Position numbers and translations under genes: made by a program. From positions 1 to 27,628 of IMG/VR virus record IMGVR_UViG_3300022752_000314: a DNA stretch of 27,628 bases. The stretch is one strand, 5' to 3'. This DNA is from a virus. Positions 24,801 through 27,628 of this stretch are shown piece after piece (position 1 is the stretch's first letter; every line of letters begins with the position of its first letter). Under the pieces are notes generated by a model that did no database searches, was not told the DNA's origin, and saw nothing but the letters and a program-made list of their open reading frames with translations.

Positions 24801-25576
24801 TGAACTATGACGAGGCTAATGCTCAGTATGTTGGACAGTTGTATGCCAATAAGGAAGATGCTAAAAACCAAAGAAATCCTATTGGAGAATCCTTTGCTAA
24901 CTCTGCTCAAATTCGTGCTGAAGATACTGCTCACGCAGCAATTCAAAAAGAATTAGATAAGAAAGTCAAACCAGCAGTTCCAGTGGCAGAAGCAACTAGA
25001 ACCGATATGGGCGATGGAGTATTCTCAGTTGCTGGTACTAACGGCGAGTATGGTATTGCTGTAAGAGGGTCTGATGGTAAGTGGTCTACTAGAACTCACG
25101 AGACTTCTAGAGATGCTATGAATAACCGAAACCCTATTGATAGCGGTACCTACGATACCGAGCAGGAAGCCGAGGCCGCCATTCGCAAGACTATTGCTGA
25201 CCGTGATGCTCAAAGAAACGCAGCCAATATTCTTCAATGGCAGTCTGGGTCAGATGGTAAGCAATATCTTGGACTAGACGGAGTTCCTGGAGTAGATGAA
25301 GAAACTTCACCTGTCTATGGCATAAGCCCTAGTCCTTTCGGTGGCTGGGCACTTGCTCGCTGGGACTCAAAGGCTGCTAAGGATGCTGGAGCACAACCAA
25401 GTTCAATTATGGCTCAACCAGATGAGGAGTCTGCTAAGAATGATGCTCTAAAGCAGATGAACGATTTCTTGCGTAATTTGACTGGTCAGAACCCAACTGC
25501 TCCTAATGGAAATTCTTCAGAAAGTCCGTCAGGTGGTCAGTCTCCGTTTATAATTCCGTTCAATCCTAATGCCTAG
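12848..25576 (+). CDS. Giant 4242-residue polyvalent head-region protein with ParB-like and kinase-like domains
   Basis: This 12.7 kb gene has AGGAGAA 8 nt before its ATG. Residues 26-55 repeat the basic QRRDR / GRWA / MGGG module of the 2121-residue protein, with a beta domain after it (PGIYEVPCKV). A ParB-like domain lies at about 480-580, centred on DGHHRW at 542-547. Residues 1177-1237 and 1363-1420 are an internal duplication. A kinase-like fold spans about 1915-2200: Gly-rich loop near 1932, D2059 and N2063/N2066 in the catalytic loop, D2082-N-G as metal site. Helical and SH3-like segments follow (about 2630-3100), then many small beta-beta-alpha modules to the end. Gly/Ser/Pro/Asn linkers separate blocks at about 2455-2498, 3245-3310 and 3815-3870. 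No tape-measure-like helical repeats or membrane segments are seen. The position, after the portal and before the maturation-type gene, suggests a virion or injected protein; this is inference. Confidence 0.85.
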   Translation: MTYAFGIYFEDDDNLGLVAAGNRWTSGGNSALARRLRVAMQRRDRYGRWAEMGGGISFPGRLPDGSVSKFVGRYVGPAERQDYMRVYVTDGRRPGIYEVPCKVATVAKALLKEGDLKNAGVNLDVNGKTVGEVLDKDIEFVDQMWKGNKPSDFELDMARGKVSPTEKKAIVKARLKAPAHKSYNIVDEKGVRIDKDEVPSTPEVKKPSKKAKPAEVFPIPDLSKLDDKERNRREWYVDANGKRIPANKLTEADKTPENRRIRDLDNNRVLDGNGHLVEFKPTSKPEANPIPQGEFHPVVEPDDGFWNANNVKPEEVQKDITDPQAAYDALFDGGFIEVSPEVALAAVDIAAKDMPFLGRDENPLFQSKPDDPRFREIANILASLPSAQETRLKRAINLALMSEDKINALKAFLDNNVEEGTGLSPEAMKELHRKFRNLGVDITNMRIKGQDAFSNDNLGAERINMPQLDAADQADFLAYCKKLGVGFHEATATPQQLHPIQAEMDMGDVGKIMASWLSPELRKKYGMDDQYLFVTRDGYVLDGHHRWSSALLAEMKSGQPINLKVMVLDMDHENALKFVNEYNDHVGITRQMVGGKNVAQPRPEAQKAELPASEPVNLILNRAPKNPNQPSSGANGPDGSPIESWLDRQLANNGDLIKAQFADRLTEDKPNVAEPRSPLPGSKTVVDNLLKYRDSLRASLIDASLDGDQELFKFRFEIAKRVSNLLNQIYDNYRNGHDYTRDTEIALSTSNPDEKLKAFRILPNTMVTHVDNNGVKIIDSFDAITIAKNGMPFVIRWKKSGSSTAYRVAADGTVDFNAHEGDWAYGGGLGHNGSQDYRRAADGKFVPSTAVSGSAFTDKKSQALGLMSGHIFLTRWVQTQFMENARLSHSSTLYAPGTFYSKTVSKDMRDHHRSQADKAVHQNNPNGDIFKVLKAMGLVNGTYIPFDRNATDNQPGGGGSNSGGNGWLKRITPSNQSGGTTTQSVLDSFSINDAVSQYYETFARKSEADKQTILDAMPEVFREYFTGAPSRPEWMKYQNFDVQYGMLGTVYSDGMKKQEAIDFLDRIITGLPQLHRAFGAREDSSSARIAKLTALKDAINAHQWDQANNNYNRPKPFNTNSIRVMESPFAGNFKFGDWTVERDLKRVINELPFTPGGKPDGAPDHWTENPSELEQRFSPETLLEVLTNSLKNDGGKVAHLPADSSGRDPIDVNPTAVYKALENHGFDTEKMLAEIYDDINGNSANLDALLAKRSDLGNLNDIIAQLASEVGTLEEPVVFSQIGGDYDPANGGVLQSDLIKRHWENVDGNPALDLKELEAVNESYYDANRNRLIDGKAYTPKVANRQFYTAGVADNPKIIARNFSPRGLSNALTDAIQNSRTTVKLKFPNGQELEVENAAIRDALQHQGYDVNKLLSEMSGIKPEPKRPSFLTAETNQAGDEAYQWNGIGSSVFADNVPVILEKGSADNRATFNGNVYEIGLASGTDGERQTFTAKLAKIQKNADGKFEVWVAKKEDNFVGEFSGAPDGVYPNFGNALYDVQKHAMSELNLSRGTSMHDNYATEPRLSTNLDEHSVINNDSPDAVEVAGMTISRPGNTGTTQIFENSNGIRRINNTLITGTTRVYSLNSNPLAGEDSPLENLVRHTTDADGNQINTDVYSITKVSDPNLNDKYVVQLLGGKDSSTGLELPPQNLVLSDLNIARSIARRHAYITEGNDLNGINNDRAQLLSNINSVAPSASVENMHIASDTNSTVAGTPIKLAGGVEGKLVVQVKKGAHPAWRRGVPDSDNRYVYATVDITNPDGSEKYGSYQIVRTALRRWTIQPTLSPMMSGVRNPFVGNYLPTYSNYYHDKQDALNYLKNTVNRQFLGQNPGNKSLFPEERVVNVANPAPNALNPAVAPRASENFLSDDKFSDFVAQRGQVLDLTGAVQQGGMGGGASGSLKFEFNGKKFKIKYEGDDKARQESFNHAIYKLVGIQTTEALLGTGIPNLIPPRDRNLGPVTIVLADEFEPNIVPGRANGHMNGQAVFNGSSFTKPENQQAIADLQEGLLMDVLTNNGDIMGNTGNTFIAIRNGIRRGVRCDNGSGGVYEAIGNSRSDGFINRDASDRLKSTFGDFMARGVVKGTTDDGSLKRGLTPDSLKAIARRTILPLTDDKIDALVQGIITNDRDKRDLAQHLKRRRLEMLNYMGIDPNSEPPQGESANIPNVIPGNIPPNLADNGYEFVSDNANGTPRIKMAGSVDANGVFRPSHFDNLPTDVKAQLRYGQLLPENLPFISHNSDHPSLVIDGAGIVRPIGKNGMTSIFIRKRKADGTYEYLYIKQGENGNKKILDTNRQQLMPIVHNNEDGSDKSLEEMLASEGFSGIPVVSSKEMRLAIPGLGQDHRIIVADIGSEDISGVLSRANTNGVTREAIWRQVERLKTRPEYYYNQLNGNDDKNSVVNQLQEWERTWASSPSAEPSADGGDIGGNGDGNGPTGGNGGGPSGSSSDTSGPSDGPEGDGWRATRSMAFRDANGNVNRNSGGVVFQSHPNGGIRVFDDSNNEVQGEILPTYHGHWVATFMPNDIDNVNRDRRNGRAIKGIFASKQDAANWLAKKVYDKYGVPEGDGGNRRPFNEGGTGDYNPNAAPYVEIKKGFLNPTTENQRNLANRLVDHKQATPEERALFRAMLTQDNLTVGEVGYVINKLKDRDDRDSAELAESRRVRDEAAAANPIQPSTLERVIEPPDVVPVIAWNLRPGHRILGKVNGNVVFTAPGENNTINVGVVKDDGKLHVYKVNRSTVIACSNQQVAQATTNAVPTHPVIQQRRAQARLIQDQIKALYPNHRELPNGDLIVGQRDHRQADGRVFRYEAVVHKLKSDEFISYVRKQQIDTNGNPVGESRAAYLTVPGHSPKAVKGRLAREVMSVINSANPANGFNQKQHEPEVTNPATGLPLPASLVNQNAQFIGTTGIEKTGNATKDALISYVQNLVARGMAHPEIIEQVIGKNQNIFSRHQMDDIIERLEWNRQFPGTNAIPYVSKDNKTIVRVGDRVTHYDANGNPILMDNGQPRTGVVTERRPYTLNRKPNGDYEYTDQLYVQWDNTNRPHQAAARRLEVNRRADGTQPVPAVQGPNEGGDNNPAILPMPLPKPRAGQQPAAPAPANNESGINQLVDRYNENRIPTGFTLARDGGFGQLGNGDPISLRDEEVAAQGLAALRGRIYQDEDGAFVVQKWGNNGGFVSKETYPDVMTALEVLSQHATSLRNEKDGNGTSEPETSSPSSSSPSSPNGGDGGGVPPTNPPAGGEGGASEGPGLDLNMGRWRQGSPPDGVAPRPGDGVVPKVNTFWDDDQPPTQYDVVRDENRTKFVGRAGQNPGAEAFIYVEKTPNGNWRVVDPRERGDARYSAEYGNRNIAEAIAVNKMAGREEYNRLILNQDNSGRTPNEPENAQEPVLDLPWNDKRVEIQPQEIGAIRSFELINDMGNGGLEPIKVEIVRDPASTRFLPEGMGYEGIEVQKYTAGWGVDGIASNSGEVKIFATRGEAEAAAVNSMLKFNQDVKNAYIAQQNAPSVAREDSESPTSGNSDSDLRVGENRAPDGMVENREANGDFTADFAIGQNTFQRVRKPDGNAGYYYKGIEIATIEKNPDGTFNVKNIWGADDSDFVVANDERSALVKAQSIIWHANQDGKIDQMNQYIADGNIDVIEPGTTIIPPTPEQGPQITTAVPATPGQPKQESVPEFAPPGYKANGQMNVGGGVGGQNDFRDITPQPQEGAILRQHNARNIGGDYNPGFYWENPDGTVAEWDSNRDGKKFMRPTPINREEPDNSGVRYQPGDVFDPNHRPDNGNNNNGGTLPTGPSDNGGNGGTPPANNPPAGPAPVAPEAEPVQEPQGKPRVNRIQPGDRYVKQNNRLLPDKNGKYTGFDVYDARTKKLIARAETKEIADDIAAGRRDLNGKLIDYTTPQKPGIQRVPRPEGYSKNITPDSKDRMFNKDFYIENLKDPNSPVVRLNYDEANAQYVGQLYANKEDAKNQRNPIGESFANSAQIRAEDTAHAAIQKELDKKVKPAVPVAEATRTDMGDGVFSVAGTNGEYGIAVRGSDGKWSTRTHETSRDAMNNRNPIDSGTYDTEQEAEAAIRKTIADRDAQRNAANILQWQSGSDGKQYLGLDGVPGVDEETSPVYGISPSPFGGWALARWDSKAAKDAGAQPSSIMAQPDEESAKNDALKQMNDFLRNLTGQNPTAPNGNSSESPSGGQSPFIIPFNPNA
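16376..16558 (+). repeat. Internal protein duplication, copy 1 (residues 1177-1237)
   Basis: This copy starts FSPETLLEVLTNSLKN and ends KALENHGFDTEKMLAEI. It matches copy 2 at F-S-P, L, A/V-L-T, N, the hydrophobic strand pair, AL, HG/QG, (F/Y)D and KLL/KML-(A/S)E, without notable DNA identity. Confidence 0.7.
16934..17107 (+). repeat. Internal protein duplication, copy 2 (residues 1363-1420)
   Basis: This copy starts FSPRGLSNALTDAIQN and ends ALQHQGYDVNKLLSEM. Its strand region reads VKLKFPNGQELEVEN. It is about 186 residues after copy 1 and represents an old duplication of a ~60-residue alpha-beta-alpha unit. Confidence 0.7.
22280..25530 (+). repeat. C-terminal array of divergent beta-beta-alpha modules (residues ~3145-4227)
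   Basis: At least six segments share a pattern: a strand pair with an aromatic (for example NGNWRVVDP, DGAFVVQKW, DGTFNVKNI, DGKWSTRTH, GGWALARWD), a loop, then a helix starting with T/E/D and rich in Ala (RGEAEAAAVNSM, TEQEAEAAIRK, DERSALVKAQS, DEESAKNDAL). Similar units occur earlier, near residues 2501-2600. Sequence identity is low, so this is a call on pattern only. Gly/Pro linkers separate some of the units. Confidence 0.5.
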
Positions 25577-25652
25577 TATTAGCGGTTTTCTAAACACACT
25601 AAGCAAATAGTAAGATAAACTTTATTGTAGAAATATCTTTGGAGATATAAAT

Positions 25653-26339
25653 ATGCCTCAAAACCCTGAGTTCTCTTTGAATTCCGACACGCTTGGAGTT
25701 GTCTATAAAGACATTGGCGTACTGGTTGGCTACACATCTGAAAATGCCGAGCAACCTAGCGAAACTCACGCAATCTTGGGTGCTTATTATGAGCCATCTG
25801 GTAATTACAAGGGATTGTATTTTGTACTGCCAGAAGGTTCAATCAAGTACTTTGATGTAGATACGGCAAAACTTGCTACTGAAAATGATGGCTCTTACAT
25901 TACTTTTCAGGCAGACGGCAACCTTTGGTTGATTAGGGATATTTCTGAAGACGATGGTACTTGGATTTCTAAGTACAAAATGGAACTTCCAGTTGAAGTA
26001 CTACAGCAACTGATTGTTGGTCGTTCTAGAGAAGCATTGAATAAGTATCTTGGAGTGTCTATCCCAGAAGGCACCCCTGAGTTTGAAGACTTGACTGCTT
26101 ATTTCTCTGACGCTTCAAAGAGTATTTTTGCTTTGAACTACTTATCTTCCAATGGCACTTACACCAGAATAAATTATTCTTGGGAAAAGAGCGATACTTC
26201 ATACGATTACTATGAAGACCTTTCTGTGGCTGAAATTGACCCAGATAAAGCAAGCGAACTTATAGATAAGTACGATGAAGCAGATGGACTATTCCCTGTA
26301 AAAGATATCCTAAAAACCTATGAAGTGAGTGGTAAATAA
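25653..26339 (+). CDS. Acidic protein of unknown function next to the last head gene
   Basis: The protein has 228 residues; TTTGGAG lies about 9 nt before the ATG. It is acidic and rich in Tyr, Ser and Asp. The first half looks like beta strands (GLYFVLPEGSIKYFDVD; ITFQADGNLWLIRDI), followed by a helix (VEVLQQLIVGRSREALNKYL) and a second beta part. The first half loosely resembles the small beta modules of the giant protein. No catalytic motif is visible. The stop overlaps the next ATG by one base, so it is coupled to the following gene. It could be a chaperone or minor head component; I cannot decide. Confidence 0.65.
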   Translation: MPQNPEFSLNSDTLGVVYKDIGVLVGYTSENAEQPSETHAILGAYYEPSGNYKGLYFVLPEGSIKYFDVDTAKLATENDGSYITFQADGNLWLIRDISEDDGTWISKYKMELPVEVLQQLIVGRSREALNKYLGVSIPEGTPEFEDLTAYFSDASKSIFALNYLSSNGTYTRINYSWEKSDTSYDYYEDLSVAEIDPDKASELIDKYDEADGLFPVKDILKTYEVSGK

Positions 26340-27628
26340 TGGAATCTAAATTTTTAGGTCTAGATAAAAATCAAGTTGCTTACTACGGTAACTCGAATTA
26401 CTATGTAGCAATTGACACTAACTTCAATGCTGTAGTTGAGCAGGGTGAAGTAGACACTTCAGTATCAGAAAAAATTGGCAGTCTTATCAAAAATGTTGCC
26501 CTACCGATTGAGACTATCGAACTAGCAATTTCGGCTTTATCTTTGATAACCCCAGACACTAATTCTTTATTGGCTTCTGCTCGTTTATACAGCATACCAA
26601 GTGGTGTCAGATTAGAAGCAAAGAAGGCTCTTGATTGGCACAAAGAGCACCACCGTGGTGGAACTCCTGTCGGTCTAAACACTGCTCGTACTCTTGCTCG
26701 TGGTGGACAGATTGGTATTGAAAAGGTACGCCACATTGCTAAATACTTCCCTCGCCACGAAGTAGATAAAAAAGGCAAAGGCTGGGAACCTGGCGAAGAT
26801 AATTTTCCAAGCAATGGAAGAATTGCCTGGGCACTCTGGGGTGGAGATGCTGCTTGGCGTTGGGCTAAGGCAATTGTCGAGCGTGAAAATGCTCACGCTC
26901 TAAAGGCTGATGCTGGATATTCAGAAAACATCGGTGCTGATATCTCTCCTTTCGAAGATGCTCAAGGATTAGACGATAGCATTGCTCCAGACTTTTTGGC
27001 TCGTGTTCGCCTTGATGGTTCTGGTATTGACCGTATTTACAAGGTTGATTTAGATGGACAAGTCTATGCGTGGGATGACGGTACTTGGGATGACCTTGGA
27101 CACGCAGAAAACGGAGATATTTGGACTTACGATAAGGCTCTTGATGACCCTTATGATTTAGTCGAAAAAACACATGTTCAGATTGACCCTGAATCAGCAA
27201 TTATTATTTGTGCTCGTCTAAATACCAATCCTTTCAAAAATATTTCAATTGAAGAGATTGACGAAGATGAAGCCCGTATGGCAGCAGATGCTGCTTCTGA
27301 AGAAGATTGGGACTTTATTGATGTAGTCATTACTGCTGCTGGTGAAGGCGGTGGAGCAACAAGCAGAGATGGAAACTACACTCCTCAAGAGCGTTCACAA
27401 AATGCTTCTAGACAAGTTCGTGATGGTGGCGGAAGATTTGCTACCCAAGGTAAGAATGTTTCTGTAAAGGGTCAGGGTAATGGAACTATTACCAATGTTG
27501 ACCAAAATTCTGGAAATGTTACTGTAAAACTTGCTAATGGTCAGTCAGTAGTTGTACCAGCAAAAGACACTAAGCAGACTGAAGAGCAAGATGTTGCTTC
27601 CCCGCTTGGTCCATACAATCAGGCTGAC
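26339..27628 (+). CDS. Phage head-operon protein with RGGT/LWGGD domain and GRFA motif (3' truncated)
   Basis: 430 codons are visible and the frame is open to the window end. The ATG overlaps the previous TAA by one base. Residues about 80-182 form a domain seen in many phage head-maturation protease and minor head proteins: PSGVRLEAKKALDWH, HHRGGTPVG, ARTLARGG, the helix KYFPRHEVDKKG, and IAWALWGGDAAWRWA. The middle is acidic (DEDEARMAADAASEEDWDF). Residues 361-371 carry RDGGGRFATQG, after which NGTITNV / GNVTVKLANGQ / VVVPAKD looks like a small SH3-type barrel. This resembles the N-terminal module of the two giant proteins. Protease residues are not visible in the present part. The function may be scaffold/maturation or another packaged effector. 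Confidence 0.75.
   Translation, partial: MESKFLGLDKNQVAYYGNSNYYVAIDTNFNAVVEQGEVDTSVSEKIGSLIKNVALPIETIELAISALSLITPDTNSLLASARLYSIPSGVRLEAKKALDWHKEHHRGGTPVGLNTARTLARGGQIGIEKVRHIAKYFPRHEVDKKGKGWEPGEDNFPSNGRIAWALWGGDAAWRWAKAIVERENAHALKADAGYSENIGADISPFEDAQGLDDSIAPDFLARVRLDGSGIDRIYKVDLDGQVYAWDDGTWDDLGHAENGDIWTYDKALDDPYDLVEKTHVQIDPESAIIICARLNTNPFKNISIEEIDEDEARMAADAASEEDWDFIDVVITAAGEGGGATSRDGNYTPQERSQNASRQVRDGGGRFATQGKNVSVKGQGNGTITNVDQNSGNVTVKLANGQSVVVPAKDTKQTEEQDVASPLGPYNQAD

Noticed and set aside
12848-25576. Tape measure protein
   Set aside because: The length would suit one, but the protein is dominated by beta modules, Gly/Pro linkers and enzyme-like domains, has no long helical repeats or membrane segments, and lies in the head section.

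Overview
The window is a stretch of tailed-phage (Caudoviricetes) genome covering the packaging and head-gene region. It holds the 3' end of a large terminase, a portal protein, and near the right edge a protein with a domain common in phage head-maturation operons. The DNA has moderate to low GC by eye. Two genes use TTG starts and one looks leaderless. Portal and terminase resemble actinobacteriophage proteins, so I infer a phage of a low-GC actinobacterium, for example a freshwater lineage; this is inference, since no host gene is present.

Layout: the terminase end (1-672) faces a reverse-strand cysteine phosphatase (715-1305) across a bidirectional terminator. A gene-free stretch of about 1 kb follows (1306-2353). 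It holds two reverse sigma70-type promoters for the phosphatase, recurrent GTC(A)AGCCC motifs, and an array of 14 TAAGT pentamers spaced at exactly 10.5 bp on average, followed by phased A/T tracts. This looks like a protein-wrapped site such as pac/cos, an origin or a centromere. A forward gene run starts at 2354: a double helix-turn-helix protein (small-terminase candidate), an unknown protein with a CGCGSRL motif, a small membrane protein, the portal, a Dps/ferritin-like protein, a 2121-residue protein and two small acidic proteins. A clear promoter at 12778-12806 then drives a 12.7 kb gene for a 4242-residue protein. An unknown 228-residue protein and the truncated RGGT/LWGGD-domain protein close the window.

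The two giant proteins are the main point of interest. The 2121-residue protein carries two ADP-ribosyltransferase folds, one with an intact R / STS / ExE signature and one degenerate, plus a C-terminal HExxH metalloprotease-like motif. The 4242-residue protein carries a ParB-like DGHHR domain, a kinase-like fold with a DNG metal site, an internal duplication and a long run of small beta-alpha modules joined by Gly/Pro/Ser linkers. Both giants share an N-terminal module (basic helix, QRRDR-x-GR(F/W)A, Gly-rich turn, then a small beta domain), and the truncated last protein has a shorter RDGGGRFA version before a similar beta segment. I infer a set of head proteins carrying enzymes, perhaps packaged and injected as T4 Alt is, with the shared module as a candidate packaging or cleavage tag. 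The Dps-like protein sits in the same overlapping gene run.
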